Made by a program: the position numbers and the translations under genes
The notes under the pieces: model-generated
What the model saw: only the letters and a program-made list of their open reading frames with translations
What the model was told of the DNA's origin: nothing
The model's database searches: none
Part shown: piece by piece, positions 32,346 through 43,984 of the stretch
Numbering within the stretch: position 1 is the first letter of the stretch
Layout: the number at the start of each line of letters is the position of its first letter
Source: Rhyzopertha dominica
Taxonomy: Eukaryota > Arthropoda > Insecta > Coleoptera > Bostrichidae
Direction: 5' to 3'
Length of the DNA stretch: 64,000 nucleotides
Assembly (NCBI GenBank): GCA_025024175.1
Contig: QCXZ01000042.1
Location: 11,859,501-11,923,500 of the forward strand

Positions 32346-34667
32346 GAAAATGACTTGTATCATATCTGGGCCTGTTATGTTGTGTTTGTGTAGTTGTAGA
32401 TGCGTGTACGTGAGTGTCTAAAACTAGTAGTCTTGGATTTTCCCCGACAGTGAGGCTGTAAACCAACAGGTAGGAAATGCTTTGAACAGCTAAATTAAAG
32501 TGGATTATAAACATGTGGCAAAATTTAGTTTTGCACGACTATTATAAAGAACACTTATTCAAGGAGGCTGCAAAGCCACAGGTTACAACGTTTAATTTTA
32601 AAACAGAAACTTTTATACTAGTTAATTATTGTTTTGGTCATTGTTTACGTCGTCAACATTGCTGACATCACTGCATTAGACAACTTCGACGCCATCATTA
32701 ATTTGTTAATGTGGCGTTGTTGGCATCATCCAACCGTGTATATACTAACAGAATCTGAAAAGTTTCAGACAGTTTCAAGCGCCGATGATGATTAATTTCC
32801 AGCAGCTTTCTACCTTTCCGTCCGAACTTTGCGCCTCTTTATAATCATATTCCCCGAAATTACCGTATCATATTACCCAGCTTGCCCATAGCGTTGGACA
32901 GTCCATTAATTTGAAGACCTGTAGCCGTTGTTAGCGTTTCCGTTCACTAAATTAAACCCATTCATTCATACCGACCGTGTAATCTCGACGCAAACTGATA
33001 AATAAACACGTATTCATACGGCCAGCGGAATAATTCATTCCTGTGAGGTGAAGAAATACCTTAGATGCCCAGCGGGGGCGAGACGAATCGAATATTTGGA
33101 GATGAGGTGTACGTCTAGTAGCCTGGAGTTTACTGAATGAACCAGGCCCAGCCACGTCGTTAAAGTAAGATGTGCTCAGAGAAACAAAGAAAATTTTAAA
33201 TCTACTCATTTGTTGGGGAATTCACTGTCTTTAAAAGTCAGTTTGTCATTTAACTGTGCATGGTTTTTATCTTTTGTGCCGCGTAAACTAAATAATTATC
33301 TTCAAAACAACAAAACCTTGCTTTATTTTTCAAGCGCCTATTTTTAGGAGCCAAATTAGCATTGCGATGAAAAAGTTTAGCAGAGACCGTTATTTATTAC
33401 ATCTGTCAAACTAAAGAAAGCTATGAAAAAAATGTATGCTATTGGATATCGGTGGTTTTTTTTATAAACAGTTAAAATTCGGAATGCGGAATATATAAAA
33501 ATAAAGGCCGTGGGCTGTTTACGTTGAACTGAAATAAATCTTTATGTGTATTTAGAAATGGGAACAAATCAAGTGATACGATCCAGATACCAGGAAAAAG
33601 TATTAACAAGCGTTTTCTTATATGCAAAAATCAATCCCAGATAAATATCGTTTTCTCAGAACACTCTTTCGATTTTTGCTGAGCATTTTTATTCTTGGTA
33701 ATGCTACAAATACATAAAACCGATGCACTTCTTTAATTATATAGTAAATCTCTTTTGGTTAACTAATAACTATCGCCTTATCTTATCTTATCTAAGCAGT
33801 ATATACTTTAAAAGTTAGTTTAAAATGACATTTATTTATATACATATAAATCACAATGAATTAACGTATAAACCCAAAAAATTGCTTCTATTGTTTTCTT
33901 TGATAGAAATGGACAATATTGTTTAAAACAAAATAGTTAAGAAAGGTGGAACTTCTCTTGTTAGCAACACTTCTTTTCATTCATTGATAACACTTTTGAC
34001 TTTTTATGCGACGTAACCGTCATTTTGACGTTTAAAATATGCCAGCAATTTTTTATATTTCATTTACTCCTTGCACATTTTCTTCATTTGTCATGAGAGA
34101 AAATTTTTGGTAAACTTTCTCGTACTTTGCTTTAGACTTTGTAGGTAGCAAACTTGACTCTGCTTATGATACTAATTCCAAAATTTTGTCTTTAATTTCA
34201 CCTGATTGATTCAGTCTACACACAGTCTAGACAAACTTGACACAGATACTTTGAGAACAGGAAAAACAATTTAAAGTTGGTTTCTAGCTCGTGAACACTT
34301 GACCCACTCGCTGTTGTTTTCACTCACTAGAAAACTATCACTTTTCTTTACTTATAAAACAATCTACTAATTCTCGACATTCCAAAGTTATAGGTAACAA
34401 GTCTAATGAATGCGATATCAAGTATCACCAAATGTTTACAGTTACAAGAAACTATTAACATGCCTAAAAAATTGACGGATGATTACAAACCGAATACATC
34501 ATTTTTTACATACGGTATATAATAAAGTTTTTACAAGAAACTGGAAATGACGAGTACTTCTTTATAAAAGTTCTTGTGATAATGAGTTTGTATAGGAACA
34601 AAAAATTCTTTTCCTTCTCTAAATCAATTATCCCAAAAAAATAAATCTAAATTTATAGATTATAATG
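32346..34667. other. No gene; candidate non-coding islands at 32630-32740 and 32780-33140
   Basis: The first island carries acgtcgtcaacattgctgac. The second is longer and complex (gcctctttataatcatattc, ggtgtacgtctagtagc), without repeats or a plausible product. From 33200 the DNA is AT-rich and featureless. Confidence 0.3.
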
Positions 34668-34775
34668 CCCTTGACGTTAAAAAGTTATTTGGTCTCGTTG
34701 ATTCTAAAATGTTTCTTGACCTTTTGATCTGAATAGATCAAAGCACACTCTAACATCTGCTATAGAAAAAGTGTA
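34668..34775. repeat. Dispersed repeat C, copy 2
   Basis: Same order of blocks as 14070-14180: cccttgacgttaaaa, ctaaaatgtttcttgac, ctaacatctgctatagaaaa. No coding reading is shared by both copies. Confidence 0.5.
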
Positions 34776-35277
34776 GTTTATTTATGATCAAATACCACAT
34801 GAGACTCAGTTTATTCCTTGTTTTCAGCTTGAAATTTAAAAAAAACAGGAACGCTTGAATCCTTCCTCCTACAAGCAGCAATCAGATGCGCCACCAAAGT
34901 TAGAGCTGGCTCGACCACATGTTCGAAAAGTCAAAAGATATGCAACATCATGTAGTGCTACCGTACCACGACCTATTCATATACAAAATTGGTTCGGCTC
35001 TGAACGGATATTACATACAGAATTCCACAATCGATATGATACGGCATTTTTTAATAACCTGTGTCAGGTACATCCCGCTGTTGATGAGTAGGACGGACGG
35101 GGAGGCACCCGAAATAATGTGCTGACTTTTTTTCGCCGACTGGGGCGCTATAATGCTCGTGAAATTATAGGAACTTATTTTTGAACTGTATCAGAAAGGC
35201 TTTGACATTAATTTTTACTGCCTATCTTTTTCCAGTCGCATTGAAATTCACGCTTGTAGTTACTATGATTAATCGTG
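34776..35277. other. Candidate non-coding island (34840-35160)
   Basis: GC-richer than its flanks and non-repetitive. The 60-80-codon frames are unrecognisable. Confidence 0.3.
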
Positions 35278-36185
35278 TATAGATATTTACATGCCACATC
35301 TCACCACCCTCCTTCTCAAAAGAATAGTCTGTGTTAGAGCACAAAGGATATCAGATGAAAGTTCTGTACAAAAAGAAATATGTGATCTTAAATCAGCGCT
35401 AGTGAGAAATGGTTATAGTTGTAAGAATATTTGGTCAGTTTTTAATAAAAGTGCTCATCCAAATCAAGTAAATTCTCAACCACGACAAAGCAAACTGAAG
35501 TTGAGTTTGCCTTATATACAAGGCCTTTCGGAAAAATTAAAGAGGATGCTTAAAAAACACGATATTTTAGTTGTTGATAGTACATATAATAATTTAGATA
35601 AAATTTTAAGTTCTACTAAAGATAAAGTACATTTAGAGAGTGAAGGTGTTTACAAAATTACTTGTTCTTGCCGAAAGTGTTACATAGGTCAAACTAAAAG
35701 AAAAGTAGGTAGGCGTTTGAAAGAACACATACGTGCTACTAAGTTGCAACAGATAGATAAATCTTCCGTAGCTGAACACTCATATTTGACTAAACATAAG
35801 ATTGATTTCGATAAAACAAAAATTTTACATAGAGAAAAATATTATCACAAACGTCTAATAAAAGAAGCTATAGAAATTTGTAGGAATACTGATAATTTTA
35901 ATAGGGATTGTGGAAATTATGAGTTAGGTGACATTTGGAAGGCTATTTTGTAGTTATCTTTTATCAAATAGTTCGTGTATATCTAGTAGGTAGGTAGTTC
36001 CTTTTTCATCGTTAGGTTCCTTTTTTATCAGGTTGGCACGTTGTTTCTATGACGTCTCGCACCCTTGGTGATTTGTTTATTTACTTTCAAAATTTTGTTT
36101 GAACTTGTGTCAGGCAAATTTTGAGGTTCTGCGTCTTTGACAAAGATTACAGGTGTAATCGAAACGTCAGACTATTAATTTTTTG
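35278..36185 (+). mobile_element. Penelope-like element, copy 3 (cleanest endonuclease)
   Basis: Begins at the point equivalent to RYLYATSHH of copy 2 (acatgccacatctcacc) and runs through the nuclease and the longest surviving 3' UTR. It ends in caggtgtaatcgaaacgtcagac, a typical PLE terminal signature that recurs at about 41275-41300. The upstream RT is absent, as expected from incomplete reverse transcription. The 5' junction has lost a few bases, so the first codons are out of phase. Confidence 0.85.
35330..35953 (+). CDS. PLE GIY-YIG endonuclease domain, partial but uninterrupted
   Basis: The 3' third of a PLE protein. From VRAQRISDES the frame is unbroken to TAG at 35951-35953. It contains LKSALVRNGYSCKNIWSVFNKS, LKRMLKKHDILVVDSTYNN and the nuclease signature GVYKITCSCRKCYIGQT (both GIY-like and YIG halves, with the three Cys of the PLE zinc-like insert). 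RRLKEHIRATKLQQIDKSS (the catalytic Arg region), AEHSYLTKHKIDFDKTKIL and the C-terminal RLIKEAIEICRNTDNFNRDCGN follow. Upstream residues 35291-35330 are in the wrong phase relative to copy 2. No start codon of its own is credible; it is the remnant of a longer protein. Sequence decay is low, suggesting the youngest of the three copies. Confidence 0.85.
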   Translation, partial: CVRAQRISDESSVQKEICDLKSALVRNGYSCKNIWSVFNKSAHPNQVNSQPRQSKLKLSLPYIQGLSEKLKRMLKKHDILVVDSTYNNLDKILSSTKDKVHLESEGVYKITCSCRKCYIGQTKRKVGRRLKEHIRATKLQQIDKSSVAEHSYLTKHKIDFDKTKILHREKYYHKRLIKEAIEICRNTDNFNRDCGNYELGDIWKAIL

Positions 36186-39049
36186 TCAGTGTTTTCAAGA
36201 GACAGCGATGTATCCGACAAAATATTATCTTATATTTATGGACGCTGAAAGCATTCACCCTCGAATAAAACATACAATTATATTATATATTATATATATA
36301 ACTGAGCACGATAGAACAAATTATAAGAGAGAAACAGCATTTAAAATGAACAGGTTTGCTTTCAAAAATATTCTTTTAAACCTCAAAATAGTTCTAACAA
36401 AATTAAAGGCGTAGTATTGTGCTAAAATTCGTTCTGATTTATTAAAAAAATATTTTGAAAACAACTGAAACTCCCATCCCATTCTATTTTGAACACCCCC
36501 TTTAAATAAGCCAAGAAACTTTAAAATTTAACTTATAACTAAAACACTCAGCATAATATTTTATATTTATTAATGTTTAGGCATAAAGAACAATAGTTTA
36601 CACTAAAGCTTTGCCGTTTTGGCTCAGTATTATATTGTTTTCACCATTTGATTTTGAATACATTTTCATGCTTGTCTTTAATTGTTTCCCGAATATCACA
36701 TAAGCATGTTTGACAATTATCAGCTGCTAAAAACGATATATATTGTTTTTCTACACTAATTTGATATCTTACGGCATCGAAAACTGAAAGAAAAAGGTTT
36801 AAACTTATCTAAAACTCAGTAAATTCTTAATAAATATTTGGCACACAGTTTTTTTTATTCGTACACATTCACCTTGTTACGGCTCCTCTTTTATAAATTG
36901 AACTTATTCATAGCAATAATATCCTTGCCTTTTTCACTCACCTTTCAACTGAAACTAACAATTACTTTGATCAGTTGTCTTAGCATAAGTATTGTACATT
37001 TTATAAAGGGGCGCTTAAATTGCATACATACAACCAATGAATGCCAAAATATCAGGAAAAGAAAATATTGATAAATATAATATCGTCAGTGATCAACACT
37101 TCTGTAATTGCTTTATTGAGAGGAACTAGTGGGACCCAACTCGTACCTTTCCCTTTTTTGATTTGTCAGTATTCCTAGAGTGAGAAGACGTGCAAATTTT
37201 CATCACCTTAGTGAATTTGATGTAAGGCGAGCTTCCGATATTTGTCACTTAGAGATATTGCCACTAGGAAAAATAGCAGTTTAACAAATAAACATACTGT
37301 AGTGCATGCTTTGAGAATTTGACTGCAAGCAAATTTGAGGTAATTTGCTTTCTAGTACACTGGACACTAGTTTTTTTTTTAACTTTTGCAGGAGCTCTAG
37401 TTTTATTGGGGCATTCAAAAGCCTAATCACGAGCGACATCAGGATCTCTATCTCTCATCTCGTCGGTGCAGTTAAAATCTGATTTACTGGCCATAACGTT
37501 TATGACAGGGTGACATGCACCATTATTTTTTGTTTGGGACCTCGTCACAACTCATTTGCGACATAAACACCGTCCAGAATTTACTGCACAACATTTAATT
37601 TGAGCGGCCATTACGGCTGGTTTAACAACGCCCTAAACATGACACTAACGCGGGCAGGTTAATTTTTTGCAGGGATGCTAGAGCTATTTCTGGACTTGGA
37701 AGACTGAGACAATTGGTGCACCTTACAAAAACTTTGGAGCTTCGGCTGCAACTTAGCAACTGCTTATAATATGCTAAAAGGGCGCTAAACATCGTACAAC
37801 AGGAAGATGACCGGTAAGCGAAAAGGAAGGCTTTGTTGGATAACAACACAAAATATTATACAGTAATCTATTATTTTTTCACAAATTCAAGGTATACAAA
37901 ATTGGGATTATTGCCTAAGAAGTCGTCGATTGTGTTTCTAAAGAACTTGACTGAATGTTTTGTGGCATGAAAACTACACAATATCTCTGCAAAGCTTTAG
38001 TAATTATGAAGAATCCTTAAAAAAACACCACTAATAATCGGGTTACAGACAGAAAACGCACAAAAATGCGGCCGACATCTTTCCAATTGGAAAACTCGGC
38101 TCCTTACTATTGCCTTCAATTTATGCAAGTAAAAGTAAAAATAAAATCCCATATATGATCTTTGGTCAAGACTAAGGGCTCAAATTGTTTTTAACAATAT
38201 TTCAGTAACCATTCATTTGGCAAAAATTATATTAATATCTTTTTTATGTAAAACTACTAATAAATGAACTTAAAATTAGCAAAAGAAAAAAAATTGTATT
38301 CACAAAAATATTGAGATGCTATATTCTGTTGCGTTTTCAATTTTACAAATAAAATACTTCAAAACTTTTTTGTAAAGCAGCTTCTTATATGACCACCAAC
38401 TCACGACCACCAAGGATATGTATGTCACATGTATGACGATCATGTCAGCATTTTTTGTTTTGTTGCTGTTTTAACAGCTGAGGGCTGGGTTCTAAAATAC
38501 TCAAAAGTTGCTGTATTCGAATGACATTTTGTTGTATACTGCGTGTTGTAGGACGATGCAATTGTAGAAACTGTTATATAACGTAATTTCCAGTGCACAT
38601 CAATATTGCATTGCAAAAACCAAATCGAACTGGATCTCTCAATTCGTCATTCTTAAATTAGACCAGTACGAAAGAAACGAAGAAAATGATGATGAGTGGA
38701 GTCAGAAAGGAAATGAGAAAAAATCAGAAACAGAGGGAAACGAGAAGAAAAAAATCAAAAAAATATATAAAGTGTAGCAAAATTTACTTTTGGTGACCAG
38801 AACATTTTCCTTTAGAATTCAACGGTCTTTAAGGTAAAGCATTTTAATATTCTACAATCTATAGCGACCTAGAGGTGTGTAGTGAATCATTAACGGAACT
38901 TAAGAAATATGCAATATAATTTTGCCCGTGGGTGACAAAATCACAGAAATTTATTAAAAAAAATAAGAGATTTATAAAGTGCCGCTAATAATAATACGGT
39001 ATACGGAATATCAGTATTGCATTTGACCCTAATTTTAGCCTGCGACGCA
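36186..39049. other. No gene seen (2.9 kb)
   Basis: AT-rich throughout, with one modestly complex patch at 37370-37860 and a purine-rich run at 38660-38780. I find no transposon motif, no repeat shared with the rest of the window, and no credible frame. Confidence 0.4.
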
Positions 39050-39370
39050 ACAACAAAACCACTCATCCCACGCTCAGCAACAGGAAACGAATAAATTATT
39101 TTTACCGCACGTATTTCAAAATGCCATCCAATAAAATTATAAATTTACATATCAATAACGCAAATTGAACGTAACCCGTCAGCCATAAAGAGGACAGTCA
39201 ATTTGAGCGCAATTAGCATAAATTAAAACGCAAATAAATCTGTTATGCCATAGATTATAATTAATAACATCAGCGACCAGGAAGCGGGACAAAAAGAGTT
39301 TTTATCTTGGCGAATTATCGAGCCTTATATGGGACAAAGGGCGATTTAATCTGAGTGTTTTACGTGACAA
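39050..39370. other. Candidate conserved non-coding island
   Basis: One of the most enhancer-like blocks in the window. It is compact and non-repetitive, with many homeodomain-type cores: gagcgcaattagcataaatt, ccataaagaggac and tgccatagattataattaat. It has no open frame of note. Function is inferred from texture only. Confidence 0.35.
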
Positions 39371-40374
39371 AATAAAAGTTGATTGTATGAGTAAAATAAT
39401 ATAGAAACGTACTTTTCCAAGTGTAACTTCTAACTTTATTATCTTCATTAGTCGTATATTTTGTTTTATTTAATGGTTTTACGGTCTATCTTTTGGATGC
39501 CATCTCACCCAACCCAAACATTATATACCCATCGCAATAAATAAACTTTCAGGTAAAAGTTCTCAACGGTGAAAGTGCAGTTCTCAGATTGCCCTCTGGG
39601 GTGCCACTGTCCACCGCAAAAGCCTCACGGGCCATCCCTTCTTTTTCCAGAAGTGTCAAAACAAAGATTGCCCAAAAATCAAAAAGTTAATTTACCGCCG
39701 GTGAGAGACCTGCCCTGAAAAGGCGCGGGACATCCCCTCTCCAGTTAAGTGTTTGGGTTTTGCATGAAAGATAAATAGGGAGTGTATACGCTTAGGTAAT
39801 AAGCGCGGACTGTGCATGGCATCGGGATCTACTGAATGTTTGATGAGATTAAGACGCAAACCATGTTGCGTCATCTCTGGAACCACGATCTGATCTCATT
39901 TATCGTTTAGTTTGCCTATACAGATGAAGTGCAGTAACTGTCACAAAGAATTTGAGTCCCGAAAAGTGCATCGAATCGTAATGTCGTTGAGGCCATTTTG
40001 GAATCTAGGAATGAATAACTGTTTTCAACTTCGTTCTCTTAGAAATCAGTAAAGTGATCTACAGGTTAAGAAAGGAATGATTTTCTAATTCTTCGAATTT
40101 TGTAAAGGAGTCCACGTGATATTTTCTTTTTTATTTGTGAGAGTGCGGCTCTAATTTTTACTCCAAATGATGGATACCGCAGTGAACACAGCTTTACAAA
40201 CTATGAAAGTGAAAGTAATAATTATAATAATAACTCTATTCGCCAACAACATTTAGACACAATCAATTGATTGCTAGTCCAAATACTGCGTGAAGAATTC
40301 CGTAGGTTTCGCGAACAAGGTAAATAACCAAATAACGCTATTCTTGTGTCCTTGATGTGTCTAATCTTTTAACT
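39371..40374. other. No gene; GC-richer patch at 39570-39900
   Basis: The patch (ccctctggggtgccactg to caaaccatgttgcgtcatc) is non-repetitive and has no recognised product. The rest is AT-rich. Confidence 0.35.
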
Positions 40375-41320
40375 TCTATCCCCCTAAATTAGCTTTTAAC
40401 AATCCTCAAAAATAAAACAGAAAACTGTCACCTGTCAAACACAGAAAAAACTGAACTACTAAATATTGTGGAAATTTGCATAGATCAAAGTTATTTTACG
40501 TTCAATAACACATTCTACAAGCAAGACGATGGACTGCCAATGGGTTCACCTTTGTCTCCAGTTTTGGCCGAAATTTTCATGTCAAATTTCGAAGAAAAGC
40601 TTTTCGCAAAGAAAAATGAAATTATCAAAAATGTATTATTCTGGACTAGATATGTTGATGGTATTTTTGGTATTTGGACGGAAACTGACAGGCAGTTGGA
40701 TATATTCTTAAAATTCTTAAATACAATAAATAAAAAGAAGTGACTAATTTCAACAAAGAGGCCTTGCTGATATTTGGTCCACCATTCCATGTTAACGTAA
40801 TACATAATACTGATTCCACGAATTACCGATTTTTCTGAAAAGGAAGGATGCTAGCTACAAACCAAAGAAGTCAAAGGAATCATCTGCAAAGCGTATTGAT
40901 AGGTTTCTGGTAGAAGCTTCAGATGACACATATTTTTTGGTAAAAGTGAATACTTTGCCAGAAACATCCGATTTTCTGTTTTTAACAAATGATTTATTTG
41001 TGTAAGTAGCATCAGTGGTGGATACAAGGAGGGGCCACTTTTGTATTTCATTCGTTTATGTGATTTCTCATTTGTATTACCAAGCAGTACTCTATTTAAC
41101 GATACTTTTAGACTACAAACAACTTGTTCACGTCCATTATTGTCACCTGATAGTAATCAAAATAAGTTCCACGAATGTATTTGGAACAAATGGTAGTCAC
41201 TAGACTCTAAGGGCCGGTTGGATAATGACAAGAACCTTAAAATATCGTCTGACACGAGTTCCATCAAAATTTTATAGGCGTAATTGAAACGTCAGATTAA
41301 TAATTTTTTGTAAAGAGTTC
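40375..41320 (+). mobile_element. Penelope-like element of a second lineage
   Basis: A PLE reverse transcriptase piece (40375-40745) followed by unrecognisable decayed sequence. At 41260-41310 lies a terminal-type segment (ggcgtaattgaaacgtcagattaataattttttgt) nearly matching the 3' end of copy 3 at 36150-36190. Protein wording differs clearly from the other three copies, so this is another PLE lineage with a related terminus. Confidence 0.7.
40420..40743 (+). pseudogene. PLE reverse transcriptase palm fragment, YVDD changed to YVDG
   Basis: Reads CHLSNTEKTELLNIVEICIDQSYFTFNNTFYKQDDGLPMGSPLSPVLAEIFMSNFEE in consecutive pieces, then WTRYVDGIFGIW. The ...GxxMGSPLSPxLAxxFM box is diagnostic for Penelope-like RTs. 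The catalytic motif YVDD has become YVDG by one base change, so the polymerase is inactive. The frame ends at TGA 40741-40743, after NTINKKK. Upstream the frame is open to at least 40465 and probably continues to about 40420. Confidence 0.8.
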
Positions 41321-41489
41321 ACCTTCATATGTTTTGAACTGTCCGTTTCGTCCCATAAACAAATGAAATGCAGCAACGGCTGCTTCTCTTTCGTTGGTGC
41401 ATTTGATAAGATATGAAACAGCAGATTTGATTTCTTCGGTTGCTTTCTATTATTTATTGTTTCTCAGGCAATTTCTGGTTATATTCGTT
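41321..41489. other. No gene seen
   Basis: Short AT-rich spacer. Confidence 0.35.
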
Positions 41490-41885
41490 TTTATCATTTG
41501 GCGATTGTTCGACACCACATTTTTCCATTAACTGTCCAGACGAATTTTTGCGTCACCCGAAGCGCCTGCAATAAATACCTGTCTCCAAACCAACACTTTA
41601 TGATTGCAATTAAAAACCTTCCGAACGGCAAACAATGGTGCATCGACCTTGGAAATTTTTGACATTTATGAACCGAAACCCATAAACCCACCCCACACCG
41701 TGAACCCGACGTGGTCTTATCTTTATTTGCGCGGGGCGGAAGCAAAAAAAAACGGTAGGATGACTGCAACTTTTTGGCACAGTGTAGCAGTAAATTTGTC
41801 GAGTTATTACGGCCGTTTTACGTACAATAAATCATGCTGGGGTAAGGGACCGAGGGGGTGGGTCCGGCCACCCTGATAAGTTCTT
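41490..41885. other. Candidate conserved non-coding island
   Basis: Complex block with ctttatgattgcaattaaaa, gcctgcaataaatacctgtc and ttacgtacaataaatcatgc. Chance frames of about 90 codons on both strands lack any domain. It ends at a GC-rich gggaccgagggggtggg run. Confidence 0.35.
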
Positions 41886-43189
41886 GTCATGCTGACAAAT
41901 GGGAGTTTCATGGTAATGTCGACTGCTTAAGCTCAGTTTGTAATAAACAGAGCAGGCGGATTGCTTACCTAGAGCATAGTGGGTGGATTTTAGTCCCATG
42001 GTGTTATTAAATTGGAAAATTGCTTGCAGGCGATGGGGAAAAGACACAAGAAAGAAAAGCTTGATGTGTTTATATAGCTACTGGTGTAATATTTGAGACT
42101 CATTATAGAGTAAGGCTACCCCTTAAATGGTGTATGTGAGCTGCGGAGAGAGTTCTATAAACCAAAAAAATAATTTTTATGGTAGGCGCGTTCCAAAGAG
42201 TATGGCTTGAAACCGAAATGGGATAGCAGGATAACGGTAGTTTCAAAGCAACTACTGTTCTATAAGGTATATCTATCGCGCAGAAGTGTTATGGTGTGGT
42301 AATTACTAAAGCATGGCAATCATTAAGTTCTGTATTCATCATAAGAATATAGAGGAATACTATGTTTAGAATATATCTGCTTACTACACCAGCGTTTTTT
42401 GATTTTTTCTGAAAATATGGATATTTAATATTACTGTGAACAGATAGTTATGAAGAAGCAGTAAAGACAAAGTTTATCTTTTGAGATATTTAAAGATGCA
42501 TTAGCAACTCAGCAACTGAGAAGATGCACTTCAATACGTAAAACAGTAAATAGTATCATGGTAGTGGTTTAGGGTCGGCTTCAGGTGCTATCCTAAAAGG
42601 ACATGGTTATTTTTTACTTTTCTCTATTCTTCCCTGTATTTTCAAATAATGTTAACGGTTTAATTTCGTGAGCGAAAATGTAATGACCGCAAAGCGTAAA
42701 CAGAAATAAGTTATTTAGGTATATTAGCATTGCCTTGTACACGACTATTTGTTTAAATTAAATTAAAAGAGGATTTTTAGTACTTACAGTGTAGTATTGT
42801 GACATGATTCCACGACTTCTATCCTGTAACAAAAAGCAAAATGTAAACAGATGTAGCGCTTTGAGCTGTTATACTGATATACTTTAGCATCGATACTCTG
42901 TTATAATAAGCAATTTGCAGTGGAAAAGGCAACAAAAAAAAACAAAAGTTGACCCAAACGCAACCACAAAGAACATAATTCAAGTTTCAATGGTAAGTAA
43001 GTAACTTACTAGTTACCATAAAATATTGCTCGTGCAATAGGTTCCAAACGTTCTGCATTCTGTAAACATGTGTTTTATTGTAAATAAATTTATTATAAAT
43101 CAAACTTACAGTGAAAACTTTTCTTATATACCATACAGTATTACACTGCCATGCGATGGCGTTGCCCTACGGAGTATCCACATGCAATC
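41886..43189. other. No gene seen
   Basis: AT-rich and featureless at this resolution. Confidence 0.4.
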
Positions 43190-43310
43190 TTAATTTTTAT
43201 AGTTACCAATTGCCTGAAGAAGAAACGAATTAAGTTTCGAAACATTGCCGAAAAATTCATTGTTTGTTTTCCACCCAACCAACTTATACACGTATATTCA
43301 TAATAATGTT
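43190..43310 (+). repeat. Penelope-type terminal scrap
   Basis: The sequence gcctgaagaagaaacgaattaagtttcgaaacattgcc has the CCTGAAGA...GTTTCGAAAC layout of PLE terminal repeats but no coding part nearby. Likely a solo terminus. Confidence 0.4.
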
Positions 43311-43339
43311 TATGAATATAAAATGAATTAAAATTTCTC

Positions 43340-43515
43340 CACAACTAATTTCAGTCATTAAAAAAATGAAAATAACACATTTCCGCATGGAGTTCTTGGT
43401 GTGTTTATGTTTAGAAAAGTATCGAGAACGTAAACAGAAACATGTTTTCATGTAACTGGTTTCAGTTCTTCTAATATCTATAAAATGAAAATGATGCATT
43501 TCCGCAGAAAAAGTT
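43340..43515. repeat. Imperfect direct repeat
   Basis: Two units about 110 bp apart share a tttcagt...aaaatgaaaat.a.gcatttccgca pattern (43350-43388 and 43460-43506). Purpose unknown. Confidence 0.4.
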
Positions 43516-43607
43516 TTGTGATTTTGTATTTGGGGAGTCTTTTAAACAAACTTAAAATTTTAACGTTTTGTAAGAATTTAGGATGGCAATGCCATCTGTC
43601 AGCATTA

Positions 43608-43718
43608 CACTGACATGATGACAAAGCCACCTAGTTGCACTGATGAGCTGTAATGACAACGAAATAGATCTATCTTCAGTTGGTTGAGGTGCAGACAGCA
43701 CAGCATAGACATGCATTT
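43608..43718. repeat. Unclassified dispersed repeat, copy B
   Basis: Contains block Y (tgatgacaaagccacctagt) followed by block X (gaaatagatct...gacatgcatttt). Compared with copy A at 6941-7060 the blocks are in opposite relative orientation. The start (catctgtcagcattacactgacatgatg) also resembles 61342-61400. Confidence 0.55.
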
Positions 43719-43984
43719 TAATTTAACGTTTTGTGATGTTTTATTATTATAATATCTTAAAATGTTTTAAGTATTTTCTGACAATTTAACCTTTATTTGA
43801 AGAAAAAAATTGTTTTTAAATAAAAACTCACAAAAATAAAAAAATATTACAGATTTTATCACTTAAAGGTGCATAGTTGGCCATGAACCCACGGTAACAA
43901 TGCTTTGTTTTTATTGTTTGGAGAAATCTGACAAGTGTAAATCACGTTTTCAAGTGGTGTTGTTAATCCCGAAACCGCGGCCGC

